Notes under the pieces: generated by a model
The model's database searches: none
Told to the model about the DNA's origin: nothing
The model's input: only the letters and a program-made list of their open reading frames with translations
Shown here: in pieces, positions 19,448-28,983 of the stretch
How the letters are laid out: each line of letters opens with the position of its first letter
Position numbering within the stretch: position 1 is the stretch's first letter
Translations under genes and position numbers: made by a program
Assembly: GCF_036345015.1 (NCBI RefSeq)
Contig: NZ_CP084098.1
Span: forward strand, 1,253,326 to 1,317,325
Origin: Cyanobacterium sp. Dongsha4
GTDB taxonomy: Bacteria > Cyanobacteriota > Cyanobacteriia > Cyanobacteriales > Cyanobacteriaceae
Reading direction: 5' to 3'
DNA length: 64,000 bases

Positions 19448-20497
19448 TTAATGATAAATTAATTCACTATCAAATAAAGATATTTGTTTTGGTTTAAATT
19501 GATTTTTATTAAGATAATTAGTCTCAAAAAATTGCCCCTTGACTTGCTGTGCGATCGCTTCTATCATAGGTACAACAACAGAATTTCCAATGCGATTATA
19601 GAGCTTTGCTTTACTACCAATTAATTTAAAATCATCTGGAAAACCCATCAACCGATAACATTCTCTTAAAGTTAATTTTCTTACCCTGCCATTATGTAAG
19701 ATGTAATATCTTCCTGCCGATTCTTGAGATGATAAAGTAGGATGATTTCCCTCAGAGGAGTAAATTCGATTCGGTTGTTTATGAACTCTGGATAAATGCT
19801 TAGTATTTGGTTTTGTACCTTTTAATCGAATATTCTTATTTCTATAACCTGCAAATATTAAACCTGATAACTGTTTTTTCGGATTTTCAATTAGAGTATA
19901 TTCTTCTTCTTTTAAATACTCGAAATCTGGGGAATCTTTTTCTAAAATATCGGCTAATTTATTACATTTTTGTTGTTTTAAATAATCAAAATTAAATTCT
20001 TTTTGACCTAAATAACCAATAATAATTGTTCTCTCTCTATTTTGAGGGACACCAAAATCTTTACCATTTAATAATGCCCAATTAATTGTGTAACCTAAGT
20101 CATTTAATGTGGTTAAAACTATTTTTAAAGTTCTACCTTTATCATGACTTTTAAAATGCTTAACATTTTCTAAAACAATAACTTTTGGACGATGATATTC
20201 TAATATTTTAGCAATATCAAAAAATAATGTACCCCTAATATCGTTAAAACCTTTTTTTTCTCCAGCAATACTAAAAGGTTGACAAGGAAAACCAGCTAAT
20301 AAAATGTCAAAATGGGGAATAGATTCAAGTTCAATTTTTTTTATATCTCCAAAAGGTAAATCTCCAAAATTAAGTTGATACATTTCCCTTGCATGATTAT
20401 CTATTTCTGAGCTAAATACACACTGAAATCCTACTTTTTCAAAACCTAATCTAAATCCACCTATTCCGGCAAACAAATCAACAAATTTATAACACAT
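19448..20497 (-). CDS. DNA (cytosine-5) methyltransferase
   Basis: A 349-residue C5-methyltransferase with all core motifs: I (FVDLFAGIGGFRLGFE), IV with the catalytic Cys (GFPCQPFSIAG), VI (VIVLENVKHF), VIII (NRERTIIIGY), IX/X (RKLTLRECYRLMGFPDDF and YNRIGNSVVVPM). The target-recognition region between motifs VIII and IX is short, about 90 residues. It is full length, so probably active. The gene starts 20 bp after what appears to be a truncated restriction endonuclease, so it was likely half of a type II system. The recognition sequence cannot be read; a HIP1-related site is possible but unsupported. Confidence 0.9.
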   Translation of the reverse strand: MCYKFVDLFAGIGGFRLGFEKVGFQCVFSSEIDNHAREMYQLNFGDLPFGDIKKIELESIPHFDILLAGFPCQPFSIAGEKKGFNDIRGTLFFDIAKILEYHRPKVIVLENVKHFKSHDKGRTLKIVLTTLNDLGYTINWALLNGKDFGVPQNRERTIIIGYLGQKEFNFDYLKQQKCNKLADILEKDSPDFEYLKEEEYTLIENPKKQLSGLIFAGYRNKNIRLKGTKPNTKHLSRVHKQPNRIYSSEGNHPTLSSQESAGRYYILHNGRVRKLTLRECYRLMGFPDDFKLIGSKAKLYNRIGNSVVVPMIEAIAQQVKGQFFETNYLNKNQFKPKQISLFDSELIYH

Positions 20498-20517
20498 TAC
20501 CTAAATCTCTTAATAAC

Positions 20518-20862
20518 TCATTTTTCTGCCATTGATAGTAAGTCTAATTCTTTTAAAGTAGGTGTGATATATTGTGTATCAATAGTTCTACCTGAAAAAC
20601 CATTTTTTATTTGTGTTTGATGATTTCTAATATCCTGTTGAGGATGAAAAATTTTATAAATGGATAAAGTTATTAAAACCGTATAAACAGCTTTTTGTTG
20701 AAAGCATTTTTCCGCAATAATTTTTATATTTTCTAATGTGGATTCTTCTAATTTTTGCTTAGGTTCTTTATCTTGTAGTGCTTGGTAGTAAATACTTTTT
20801 AATAACTGGCTATAATTATTATTTCCCTCTTTCTTTTCTGCTCGATAATTGCCAGTATTCAT
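20518..20862 (-). pseudogene. Probable truncated restriction endonuclease (N-terminal remnant)
   Basis: A 114-residue frame directly upstream of the C5-methyltransferase. It ends in NGFSGRTIDTQYITPTLKEL then DLLSMAEK. From memory, the block FSGRxIDxxYITPxLK-x-MAE resembles the middle of type II restriction endonucleases found beside cytosine methylases. In those proteins the chain continues for more than a hundred residues, whereas here it stops right after MAE. That suggests loss of the catalytic C-terminal part, leaving an orphan methylase. It may instead be a short intact protein; no frameshift restoring the missing part is visible in the 20 bp that remain. Confidence 0.45.
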
Positions 20863-20932
20863 TGCTAAAAAATTTTATTATTTTATCTTTAAATCTTGAG
20901 AATTTAGGTATGAATAAATTTTTAAAGACGTT

Positions 20933-20957
20933 AAATAAAAGGTGGGAAAAACCCACC
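20933..20957 (-). terminator. Rho-independent terminator of ycf54
   Basis: On the minus strand, a GGTGGG/CCCACC stem with a TTTTT loop is followed by TTTTATTT. It begins about 10 bp past the ycf54 stop and separates it from the restriction-modification remnant downstream. Confidence 0.75.
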
Positions 20958-20966
20958 CAAAAACTC

Positions 20967-21296
20967 TTATACAGTGGTTAAAGATGCTAAAGGTTCAGGA
21001 ATATCTGCTGAAGGTGCATCAAATTGACCAGTAATAACATACTCTAAACGCAATTTTAAAAAAGTAATCCATTGCTCATTTAGAGATACAATCGCCGCAG
21101 TCGGCTGAGGACATTTTGCTTTAATTTCTTTAAATTCTGGAGCATCTAAAAATGCAGGTTGTTTAATAAACCAAAAATCTTTTTCTTTATTTTTTTCCTT
21201 GTAGTCTCTTTCTTTTTCTTCTAAGACTTCATGGAGATTTTCATTGTCACTGGTTAAGAATTTTTCACTGGCAACAAGATAGTAATAAGTAGTCAT
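20967..21296 (-). CDS. ycf54: Ycf54 (DUF2488), Mg-protoporphyrin monomethyl ester cyclase complex protein
   Basis: A 109-residue protein with the family hallmarks: MTTYYYLVASEKF at the start, DFWFIKQPAFLDAPEF, IKAKCPQPTAAIVS, FLKLRLEYVITGQFDAP and the PEPLASL ending. Ycf54 is a small soluble partner needed for normal assembly or activity of the aerobic (AcsF/CycI) cyclase, which forms the fifth ring of chlorophyll. It is conserved across oxygenic phototrophs. It is followed by a good terminator, and pdxJ lies upstream on the same strand with 111 bp between. Confidence 0.93.
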   Translation of the reverse strand: MTTYYYLVASEKFLTSDNENLHEVLEEKERDYKEKNKEKDFWFIKQPAFLDAPEFKEIKAKCPQPTAAIVSLNEQWITFLKLRLEYVITGQFDAPSADIPEPLASLTTV

Positions 21297-21407
21297 AAAT
21301 TTATCTATTTTCGAGTTAATTATAAAATTTGTTAGTTATTAGAAAGGTTATTTTGACACGGTTGTTAATTATATCCTACTTAATAGGAATATAGCTTTGT
21401 ATCTTAA

Positions 21408-22130
21408 TTAAAGTTGATTTTTCATGGCTAGTTTCATTTCTTTAACCGCTCTTTCTAACCCTACCAAAACAGCACGGCTAATGATACTATGACCAATATT
21501 CAATTCTTCCATGCCTTCAATACAAGCAACGGGATATACATTCCAATAGGTTAAACCATGACCTGCATTTACTCTTAAACCCAACTCTAAAGCCTGTTTA
21601 GTGCCTTTTTCTAAAGCGATTAATTCCTGTTGACGGATTGACTCATTTTCCGCATCCGCATATTTACCTGTATGTAATTCAATAAAGATAGCTTTAGTTT
21701 TCGCCGCCGCTTCAATTTGTGCCTCATCCGCATCAATAAACCAACTCACTGGTATATCCGCCGACTGCATTTTATCGACAATGGCGGTAAATTTTTCAAG
21801 ATTATTAACAATATCAATACCCCCTTCCGTTGTTACCTCTTCTCTTTTTTCAGGAACTAAAGTAACATAGTCAGGTTTCAAGGAAAGTGCGATCGCAACC
21901 ATTTCTTCTGTGGGTGCCATCTCTAAATTCAAATGAGTACGCACAGTTTCTCTTAAAATACGCACATCTCGATCTTGAATATGACGACGATCTTCTCTTA
22001 AATGGGTAGTGATACCATCAGCACCGCCCAACTCTGCTAAAACTGCGGCCGCAACTGGGTCTGGTTCAACAGTACGCCTAGCTTGACGAATGGTCGCTAC
22101 GTGGTCTATGTTGACCCCTAATGTTAACAA
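21408..22130 (-). CDS. pdxJ: Pyridoxine 5'-phosphate synthase PdxJ
   Basis: A 240-residue TIM-barrel enzyme beginning [19 protein letters not shown]. It contains the diagnostic [20 protein letters not shown], catalytic-loop residues in [16 protein letters not shown], and the phosphate-binding end [13 protein letters not shown] and [16 protein letters not shown]. PdxJ condenses 1-deoxyxylulose 5-phosphate with 3-amino-2-oxopropyl phosphate in the DXP-dependent vitamin B6 pathway. Length and motifs are complete. The upstream region carries a heptamer repeat array. Confidence 0.96.
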   Translation of the reverse strand: MLTLGVNIDHVATIRQARRTVEPDPVAAAVLAELGGADGITTHLREDRRHIQDRDVRILRETVRTHLNLEMAPTEEMVAIALSLKPDYVTLVPEKREEVTTEGGIDIVNNLEKFTAIVDKMQSADIPVSWFIDADEAQIEAAAKTKAIFIELHTGKYADAENESIRQQELIALEKGTKQALELGLRVNAGHGLTYWNVYPVACIEGMEELNIGHSIISRAVLVGLERAVKEMKLAMKNQL

Positions 22131-22157
22131 TGTATCTCTCCTCTATGAATAATAAAT

Positions 22158-22213
22158 AGGTTTCAGGTGTCAGGTTGCAGGTTGCAGGTTTCAGGTGTCA
22201 GGTTTTAGGTTTC
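22158..22213 (+). repeat. Heptamer tandem repeat, 8 units (AGGTTTC/AGGTGTC/AGGTTGC)
   Basis: Eight unbroken 7-bp units: AGGTTTC, AGGTGTC, AGGTTGC twice, AGGTTTC, AGGTGTC, AGGTTTT, AGGTTTC. The same family recurs at 10839, 12047, 44935 and 60000. A second heptamer type (GAACTCC) follows at about 22293-22321. Both lie in the pdxJ upstream gap. Confidence 0.75.
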
Positions 22214-22292
22214 AGATAAACAAGTTTTCTCCCCACTCCCTACTCCCCTACTTTGAAAACCTCTCTACCCCCTACTATCTATATTAGTTTAA

Positions 22293-22321
22293 CTCTGAAC
22301 TCCGAACTCCGAACTCCGAAC
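22293..22321 (+). repeat. Short heptamer tandem repeat (AACTCCG), 4 units
   Basis: AACTCTG, AACTCCG, AACTCCG and AACTCCG, then AACTCAGGTTA. It is the same unit as the 26-copy array at 41150. The AACTCAGGTTA ending is shared with several other intergenic sites in the window. Confidence 0.65.
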
Positions 22322-22326
22322 TCAGG

Positions 22327-22467
22327 TTACTTCTTGGCGGTTTTGATTTGTTGTAAGAGTAGTTCTAATTCAGCTTCTAAGCTCATATATTTAACTTGTT
22401 GATCTGCTTGATAGGCTTTTTGTAACTGTTCTAGGTTATAGTTAGTGGTTTTTAACTCGGTTTTCAT
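22327..22467 (-). CDS. Small conserved-type protein, 46 residues
   Basis: A short frame starting MKTELKTTNYNLEQLQKAYQ and ending LELLLQQIKTAKK. It is a hydrophilic, helical, heptad-like sequence with an internal QVKYMSLEAELE. I recall similar 45-60 residue proteins of unknown function in other cyanobacteria, with a YLxLxAExxxLLQQL pattern. Codon composition looks like the neighbours. No strong Shine-Dalgarno is visible. It lies between the pdxJ upstream repeats and the copper ATPase gene. Confidence 0.6.
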   Translation of the reverse strand: MKTELKTTNYNLEQLQKAYQADQQVKYMSLEAELELLLQQIKTAKK

Positions 22468-22576
22468 AAGTATATATGCTTAATTATATTTTTATTAAAT
22501 AATTGATTTTAACTCAAATCTCATCATAGATGATATTTTAAGAAATGTAAACGAGAAAAATTGAGCTAGTCTCCCG

Positions 22577-24823
22577 TCAAATCTTAACTTTTTTCAGTCT
22601 TAAAGCATTTGTAACTACAGAAACGGAACTAAAAGCCATTGCCCCTCCTGCAATAATGGGGTTTAATAACAGTCCGAAAATAGGATAAAAAATTCCTGCG
22701 GCCACTGGAATACCTATCACATTATATATATATGCAAAGAAAAGGTTTTGTTGAATATTTCTCATGGTAGCTTTACTCAATTTGATGGCGGAAACAAGGG
22801 TCTGTAAGTCTCCTGAAATTAAGGTTATATCACTAGATGCGATCGCAACATCTGTTCCCGTACCAATAGCAAAGCCTACATCTGCTTGAGCAAGAGCAGG
22901 AGCATCATTAATACCATCTCCCACCATAGCCACTAATTTACCTTTATTTTGCTGAATTTCTTTAATTTTTGCTGTTTTTTCATCAGGGCGTACTTGAGCA
23001 AAAAATCTTCTAATACCAGCTTCTTGGGCAATTTTTTCCGCCGTTTTCTCATTATCCCCCGTTAACATGATTACTTCTAAACCCATTTTTTGCAATTTTT
23101 CCACTGCGAATTTAGATGAGGGTTTGAGACTGTCAGCAAGGGCTATTAAGCCTACTATCTCGCTCTCTATGGCTATCCAAGCGTTAGTTTTAGCAAAAAG
23201 TTCATTATGACATAAACTCTCTAATTTGCCCGTATTAATGCCCAATTCCTGAAACCATTTTTTTGTCCCCATGCGTACTAATTTACCTTCGATAAATCCT
23301 TGCACACCGCAACCAGAAACTGCCTCAAAGCTACCTACTTCTGATGGATTTACCCCCTGTCTTTGGGTATATTCGACAATAGCTTCAGCAATGGGATGTT
23401 CGGAATTTGCCTCTAAACTGGCAACATAGGTTAATATCTCTTTCTCCGTTTCAATACCATTAACCGTGATAAAGTCCGTTACTACTGGTTTTCCGATGGT
23501 TAAAGTACCTGTTTTATCTAAAACGATAGTTTTGATTTTGTGGGCTTTTTCCAAACTACTAGCATCCTTAATCAAAATACCGTGACTTGCCCCTAAACCA
23601 GTACCAACCATAATCGATGTAGGGGTAGCTAATCCTAATGCACAAGGACAAGCGATAATTAAAACATTGATAGAAGCGATTAAGGCTAAAGTAAAATTAC
23701 CCCCTATCAACCACCAGATAAGAAAAGTAACAACAGCAATGACGATAACCACAGGTACGAACCAACCTGTAATTTGATCAGCTAATTTTTGAATCGGTGC
23801 TTTACTGGATTGGGCTTGTTTAACTAATTCTACTATTTGGGCTAATACCGTATCTTTGCCGATTCTTGTGGCTTTAAACTGAAAACTACCAGTTTTATTA
23901 ATAGTCGCCCCAATTACTTCATCTCCCACTGTTTTTTTTACTGGTTCAGACTCTCCCGTCACCATACTCTCATCAATAGAAGACTCCCCCTTGATTATTT
24001 CTCCGTCCACTGGTATTTTTTCCCCCGGACGTACTATAATAATTTCATCAATTTTAACTTTCATAATGGGAATTTCCTGCTCATTTCCGTCTCGAATGAC
24101 TCTAGCAGTTTTTGCTCCTAACTGTAATAACTTTTTAATGGCTTCAGAAGTCTGACTTTTAGCCCTATGTTCAAAAAATCTCCCCAAGAGAATTAAAGTA
24201 ATAATCACCGCCGCCGATTCATAGTAAACATCTGCTCGTAAACCTTGATTTTTTAGCCATTGAGGAAAAATGGTGACTGCCAAAGAATAAATATAAGCCG
24301 CCCCTGTACCTAAAGCCACAAGGGTATTCATGTTAAAACTACGATGTTGAAGGGCAGAAATTGCCCCCGTAAAAAATGATTGTCCACACCAAAACATGAC
24401 GGGAGTAGTTACCAATAACTGTAACCAAGGATTATGTAGCCACATAGGAATGAAGGGAATATGTAAACCTGTCATCATGGGCAGTGAGGTAATAACTAAA
24501 AAAGCACTTATTACTCCTCCGAAGATTAATTTATTGATGAAATCTTGGCTTTCTTGCTGTTTACTTTCTTCTTCATCGGTGAAAAAATTGTCTTCTTCAT
24601 CAACAAAGGCTTGATAACCAATATTTTCTACTACTTGCTCAATAGTTTCAATATTCGTTGATTGAGGATTATAAGTTACACTAGCTTCCTCTAGGGCATA
24701 GTTAACGATACATTCTTCTACTCCTTCTATACGACTAATGGCTTTTTGAATACTGTTAGCACAAGCCGCACAACTCATGCCTCTTAATTGTAGAGTTTGT
24801 TTTTCTAATGGTTGGGTTATCAT
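22577..24823 (-). CDS. Copper-translocating P-type ATPase (CopA/CtaA/PacS type)
   Basis: A 748-residue P1B-1 ATPase. An N-terminal heavy-metal-binding domain has the CxxC in [12 protein letters not shown] (C18, C21). There are eight predicted membrane segments, a transmembrane CPC metal site ([11 protein letters not shown]), a TGES-type actuator (VTGESEPV), the phosphorylated Asp in DKTGTL, the HP dipeptide in SEHPIAEA, and [16 protein letters not shown] indicates Cu(I) or Ag(I). Cyanobacteria often have two such pumps, one at the plasma membrane (CtaA) and one in the thylakoid (PacS), supplying plastocyanin and cytochrome oxidase. Which one this is cannot be decided here. A MerR-type dyad lies upstream, implying metal-responsive control. 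Confidence 0.92.
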   Translation of the reverse strand: MITQPLEKQTLQLRGMSCAACANSIQKAISRIEGVEECIVNYALEEASVTYNPQSTNIETIEQVVENIGYQAFVDEEDNFFTDEEESKQQESQDFINKLIFGGVISAFLVITSLPMMTGLHIPFIPMWLHNPWLQLLVTTPVMFWCGQSFFTGAISALQHRSFNMNTLVALGTGAAYIYSLAVTIFPQWLKNQGLRADVYYESAAVIITLILLGRFFEHRAKSQTSEAIKKLLQLGAKTARVIRDGNEQEIPIMKVKIDEIIIVRPGEKIPVDGEIIKGESSIDESMVTGESEPVKKTVGDEVIGATINKTGSFQFKATRIGKDTVLAQIVELVKQAQSSKAPIQKLADQITGWFVPVVIVIAVVTFLIWWLIGGNFTLALIASINVLIIACPCALGLATPTSIMVGTGLGASHGILIKDASSLEKAHKIKTIVLDKTGTLTIGKPVVTDFITVNGIETEKEILTYVASLEANSEHPIAEAIVEYTQRQGVNPSEVGSFEAVSGCGVQGFIEGKLVRMGTKKWFQELGINTGKLESLCHNELFAKTNAWIAIESEIVGLIALADSLKPSSKFAVEKLQKMGLEVIMLTGDNEKTAEKIAQEAGIRRFFAQVRPDEKTAKIKEIQQNKGKLVAMVGDGINDAPALAQADVGFAIGTGTDVAIASSDITLISGDLQTLVSAIKLSKATMRNIQQNLFFAYIYNVIGIPVAAGIFYPIFGLLLNPIIAGGAMAFSSVSVVTNALRLKKVKI

Positions 24824-24883
24824 CTTTCTCTCTGGATATAGTTAGTTATACCGAAGGCAATATCAATATTATTTTTAGCTTAA

Positions 24884-24905
24884 ACCTTCTAGTTAACTAG
24901 AATGT
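24884..24905 (-). promoter_or_regulatory. MerR-family operator dyad in the copper ATPase promoter
   Basis: A 22-bp inverted repeat, ACCTTCTAGTT / AACTAGAATGT, has one mismatch. On the minus strand it lies in a promoter of MerR geometry: -35 TGGACA, a 20-bp spacer, then -10 TAAGCT. MerR-family activators (CueR, ZntR, SoxR) bind such dyads within over-long 19-20 bp spacers. It is 61 bp upstream of the ATPase start. The regulator gene is not in the window. Confidence 0.6.
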
Positions 24906-25035
24906 CCATCAAGAATTATTTAGATGTGATTGAAACAAAAATTAATTAACTCGATCGAAAAAAATTTCTACACTATTGCATAAATGGGTAAAAAGTAACT
25001 GATAAATAAGTAAGAAAGTTTTAGGAGTATAAATC

Positions 25036-25140
25036 ATGATTGATGAACAACAATCTCAACCCAAATTAGAACAAGAAGAAGAGATTAATTGGGATGATTA
25101 CCTTGATGAAGAAGAGGAGGAAGGAGAAACTAAAGATTAA
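25036..25140 (+). CDS. Small acidic protein, 34 residues
   Basis: A short frame starting MIDEQQSQPKLEQEEEINWD, continuing DYLDEEEEEGETKD, then stop. A perfect AGGAG (25023-25027) sits 8 bp before the ATG, which argues for real translation. About half of the residues are Asp or Glu; no hydrophobic segment is present. I do not recognise the protein. It is divergent from the copper ATPase, so the dyad region might affect it, but it has its own space for a promoter. Confidence 0.55.
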   Translation: MIDEQQSQPKLEQEEEINWDDYLDEEEEEGETKD

Positions 25141-25307
25141 AGAGGGTTTGCAGGAAAATATAGCTTTGTAGTAGCTTTCAGGTTTTAGGTTTCGGGTTGA
25201 TTTTTTTCTTTATTCTGTCAACTATTTTTTTACCCGTATATTTTTTTCTCAGTAATAGAATGGCAGATGTATAATTAATTAAAGATTTTCCCTTCCTGCT
25301 TGGATTC

Positions 25308-25952
25308 ATGCTATTACAACCCCATCAAAGAACTAAATTAGATCAGAGTGATGATAATTTATTTTACTCTTTCCCTCGTTTTGTCACCCATGTGGATGAG
25401 AATTTTATTAGTCAGTTAACGGATTTATATAGGCAACTTTTGCAACCACAGACGAGGATTTTAGACTTGATGAGTAGTTGGGTATCTCATTTACCCCCTG
25501 AGATGGAATTTGCTCATGTGGAAGGTCACGGAATGAATGAAGAAGAATTAAGGAGAAATACTCGTTTAAATAGTTATTTTGTCCAGAATTTGAATGAAAA
25601 TCCTAAATTACCGTTAAATGATGCTGATTTTGATGGAGTTTTGTGTGCGGTTTCTGTGCAGTATTTGCAGTATCCTGAAGCCATTTTTAGCGAAATTGCT
25701 CGTATTCTTAAGCCCAATGGGGTGGCAATTTTTAGCTTCTCTAATCGAATGTTTTATCAAAAAGCGATCGCAGTTTGGAGAGATGCAACGGATAGACAGA
25801 GAATTCATCTTGTTAAATCTTACTTCCAATCGGTTAAAGAATTCAATACTCCTCAGATAGTTGCTACTCAACCTGAATTACCTGCTATTTTACAAATGTT
25901 CGGAATTGGGGGAAAAGATCCTTTTTATGGAATTTTTGCTAGAAAAAATTAG
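25308..25952 (+). CDS. Class I SAM-dependent methyltransferase
   Basis: A 214-residue protein with a Rossmann-type methyltransferase core: motif I-like RILDLMSSWVSHLP, an acidic strand end (HVEGHGM), DADFDGVLCAVSVQYL, and the post-motif EIARILKPNGVAIFSFSNRM. The motif I glycines are replaced (DLMSSW), a variant also seen in a family of cyanobacterial and plastid methyltransferases. The substrate is unknown. The ATG at 25308 is followed by LLQPHQRTKLDQSDD and lacks a strong Shine-Dalgarno. It appears monocistronic. Confidence 0.7.
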   Translation: MLLQPHQRTKLDQSDDNLFYSFPRFVTHVDENFISQLTDLYRQLLQPQTRILDLMSSWVSHLPPEMEFAHVEGHGMNEEELRRNTRLNSYFVQNLNENPKLPLNDADFDGVLCAVSVQYLQYPEAIFSEIARILKPNGVAIFSFSNRMFYQKAIAVWRDATDRQRIHLVKSYFQSVKEFNTPQIVATQPELPAILQMFGIGGKDPFYGIFARKN

Positions 25953-26067
25953 GTTTTTATTTGTGATTATGGATTTTTTTAAATAAGGCTTTACTAATTA
26001 ATTTTAGGGGGATTATACTATTTTAAATAGAAAAAATATAGATTTATAAATATTAGTAATTTAGAAA

Positions 26068-26778
26068 ATGAAGCCCTATCAAAAAATTATTATTCAAGAA
26101 TGTGGTGAGCCATTAGTGCAGATTCCTGAGCAGGATTTTTATTTAGAGATACCTTCTGCTTACGCCAGATTGGGGGCAGATTATCAAGGAAAGTCTCCCT
26201 ATTTTCTTCGTGCAGGAGTATTAGATAAGTTATTGATAGCAAAAAAAGAGTTAAAAAAAATAAATCCTCATTGGAAAATTAAAATTTTTGATGCTTATCG
26301 ACCTGTTTCAATTCAAAAATTTATGGTGGAATATACCTTTAATTCTATTTGTAAAGAGAGAGAAATTAATGTTGATATTTTAATAGAAGAAGAGAAAGAA
26401 AAAATTTATCAAGAAGTATTTAAAATTTGGGCAATTCCTAGCGATAATCCCCTTACTCCTCCTCCTCATAGTACGGGAGGTGCGATCGACCTTACAATTA
26501 TGGATGAGAATAGGCAATCGATTCCGATGGGGGGAGAAATTGATGAGTTATCTCCAGTATCTTTACCTGACTATTATCTTAATGCCCAAGACGAACCAGA
26601 GAAAACTTATCATCAACATCGACAAATACTCTGGCACATTATGACTAAAGCAGGATTTCGCCGTCATCGTGAAGAATGGTGGCATTTTTCTTATGGTGAT
26701 CAAATGTGGGCATGGTTAGAAAATGAAGCTAATCCCCAAAGTCATTGTATCGCTAAATATGGAAAATACGAACAATGA
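26068..26778 (+). CDS. VanX-type D-alanyl-D-alanine dipeptidase (M15D family)
   Basis: A 236-residue metallopeptidase. It has the substrate-positioning Arg in FDAYRPVSIQ, the zinc ligands in HSTGGAIDLTIM (HxxxxxxD), and EEWWHFSYGD, giving the catalytic Glu and third zinc His. These match the VanX/DdpX family, which cleaves D-Ala-D-Ala. In a cyanobacterium without vancomycin-resistance genes nearby, a role in peptidoglycan dipeptide recycling is more likely than resistance. No signal peptide is visible, so it should be cytoplasmic. It precedes glgX by 65 bp on the same strand. Confidence 0.88.
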   Translation: MKPYQKIIIQECGEPLVQIPEQDFYLEIPSAYARLGADYQGKSPYFLRAGVLDKLLIAKKELKKINPHWKIKIFDAYRPVSIQKFMVEYTFNSICKEREINVDILIEEEKEKIYQEVFKIWAIPSDNPLTPPPHSTGGAIDLTIMDENRQSIPMGGEIDELSPVSLPDYYLNAQDEPEKTYHQHRQILWHIMTKAGFRRHREEWWHFSYGDQMWAWLENEANPQSHCIAKYGKYEQ

Positions 26779-26843
26779 TCGCTATATAATGATTTTGAGA
26801 TATAAATACGAGCTTATAAAAAGCAAGGCGTTTCTTTTCAACT

Positions 26844-28910
26844 ATGAATTATAAAATATCGGAGGGTAAAACCTATCCCCTCGGTTCAAGGGTAGAAGAT
26901 GGGGGGGTAAATTTTTCTCTCTTTTCTAAACACGCTGAAAGAGTAGAATTATTATTATTTGATCATCCTGATAGTGAACCTAGTCACGTTATCCCTTTAG
27001 ATCCTAAACTGAACAAAACTTATCATTATTGGCATATATTCGTTCATGGTATTAAGGGCGGACAAATTTATGCTTATCGGGTTTATGGGGCTTTTCAACC
27101 AGAGAAGGGACATCGTTTTGATGGTTCAAAAGTATTATTAGATCCCTATTCTAAGGATGTGGTAAATACAGAAAAATTCGATCGCAATTTAGCGAAACAA
27201 TATGGGGTTGATAATTGTCGTCAAGCCTTAAAAAGCGTGGTGGTAGATACTCGTCATTATGACTGGGAAGGAACAACTCATCCTCGTATTCCTTTTGCTT
27301 CCACAGTAATTTATGAGATGCACGTTGGTGGTTTTACGAGAAGGGAAAATTCGGGAGTAAATGCGAAAAAACGGGGAACTTTTGCTGGATTGGTGGAAAA
27401 AATACCTTATTTAAAAGATTTGGGCGTTACTGCGGTGGAATTATTGCCAATACATCAATTTGACGTGAAAGATGTGGTGAAGCCTGAGTTGGAAAATTAT
27501 TGGGGTTATAGTACTATTAGCTTCTTTGCGCCCCATCGCCAATATAGTTATGACCAAAGTTTAACAGGTCCGGTGGATGAATTTCGAGACATGGTTAAAG
27601 CCTTCCACAAAGAAGGAATTGAGGTTATTTTAGATGTGGTTTTCAACCATACTGCGGAGGGGGATGACACTGGCCCTACTATTTGTTTTAAGGGTTTAGA
27701 TAACTCTATTTACTATCTTTTAGAGGATAATCAAGCAAAATATAAGAATTTTAGTGGTTGTGGAAATACTTTCAAGGCAAATCAACCCGTTGCTCGTAAT
27801 TTAATTATCGATGCCCTCCGTTATTGGGTGTCAGAAATGCACATTGATGGTTTTCGTTTTGACCTTGCTTCTATTTTAGGGCGAGATCATCTTGGTGAAC
27901 CCATGTTAATTACTTCTGTTTTAGCGGAGATGGAATCTGACCCCATTTTAGCTGGTACTAAGTTGATTGCAGAGGCTTGGGATGCGGCAGGATTATATCA
28001 GGTGGGAGAATTTATCAATCATGGGGATTGGTTTGCAGAATGGAATGGCCCTTTTCGAGATGATGTGCGACGTTTTGTGCGAGGGGATGAAAAAACGGTT
28101 AAACTTCTAGCGGCAAGGATTTTGAGTAGTTCTGATATTTATACTAAACCTGATCGAGAGCCTAACCGTAGTATCCATTTTGTCACCTGTCATGATGGTT
28201 TTACCCTTGCTGATTTAGTTTCCTATGGCAAAAAAAATAACTATGCCAATGGAGAAGATAATCGAGATGGTTGCAGTAATAACTTTAGTGCCAATTATGG
28301 GGTAGAAGGTTATACCAATGACGGGCATATCAATCGCCTCAGAGAAAGACAGATGAAAAACTTTTGGGTGATTCTACTTTTAGCTCAAGGAACACCTATG
28401 ATTACAATGGGTGACGAAGTAGGGCGATCGCAACATGGAAATAATAATGCCTACTGTCAAAATAATGAACTCAGTTGGTTTAATTGGGATGATGTTGAGA
28501 AAAATAAAGGCTTGTTGCGGTTTGTGAAAGGTTTAATCAAATTGATTCAATCCCTTGATGTGTTTCAGCAGGAGAGATTACTTAAAACCGAGGAAAATGG
28601 GGGTAATCCTTATTTAATTTGGCATGGTACACAGCTTTATAAGCCTGATTGGAGTGATTATTCTCATAGTATTGCTTTCACTTTACATCATCCTCAAAAG
28701 GGAGAATTTCTCCATGTAATGTTTAATGCTTATTGGGAATGTCTTGATTTTCAGATTCCTCAACCGCCTGATGGTAAGAAATGGTTTCGCATTATTGATA
28801 CTTCTGCCCCTCCTAATGATGATTTTTATGAGCTTAAAGATGCGATCGAAATTAATGGACATACATATTTAGTACACGATCGCACTTCTGTGGTTTTGAT
28901 TGCAAAATAG
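26844..28910 (+). CDS. glgX: Glycogen debranching enzyme GlgX (isoamylase type)
   Basis: A 688-residue GH13_11 enzyme. The N-terminal CBM48 domain begins at YPLGSRVEDGGVNFSLFSKH. The TIM barrel carries ILDVVFNHTAEGD, DGFRFDLASILGR with the nucleophile Asp, LIAEAWDAAGLY with the acid/base Glu, and VTCHDGFTLADLVSY. A C-terminal beta domain completes it. It cleaves alpha-1,6 branches of glycogen or limit dextrins during dark carbon mobilisation. Length is normal for cyanobacterial GlgX. It may be cotranscribed with the VanX-like gene 65 bp upstream, although the functions are unrelated. Confidence 0.94.
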   Translation: MNYKISEGKTYPLGSRVEDGGVNFSLFSKHAERVELLLFDHPDSEPSHVIPLDPKLNKTYHYWHIFVHGIKGGQIYAYRVYGAFQPEKGHRFDGSKVLLDPYSKDVVNTEKFDRNLAKQYGVDNCRQALKSVVVDTRHYDWEGTTHPRIPFASTVIYEMHVGGFTRRENSGVNAKKRGTFAGLVEKIPYLKDLGVTAVELLPIHQFDVKDVVKPELENYWGYSTISFFAPHRQYSYDQSLTGPVDEFRDMVKAFHKEGIEVILDVVFNHTAEGDDTGPTICFKGLDNSIYYLLEDNQAKYKNFSGCGNTFKANQPVARNLIIDALRYWVSEMHIDGFRFDLASILGRDHLGEPMLITSVLAEMESDPILAGTKLIAEAWDAAGLYQVGEFINHGDWFAEWNGPFRDDVRRFVRGDEKTVKLLAARILSSSDIYTKPDREPNRSIHFVTCHDGFTLADLVSYGKKNNYANGEDNRDGCSNNFSANYGVEGYTNDGHINRLRERQMKNFWVILLLAQGTPMITMGDEVGRSQHGNNNAYCQNNELSWFNWDDVEKNKGLLRFVKGLIKLIQSLDVFQQERLLKTEENGGNPYLIWHGTQLYKPDWSDYSHSIAFTLHHPQKGEFLHVMFNAYWECLDFQIPQPPDGKKWFRIIDTSAPPNDDFYELKDAIEINGHTYLVHDRTSVVLIAK

Positions 28911-28983
28911 GTTCGGGGTTCGGGGTTAGGAGTTCGGGGTTAGGAGTTATTAATTATCAACTTTTACCCTTGCCCTTTGCCCT

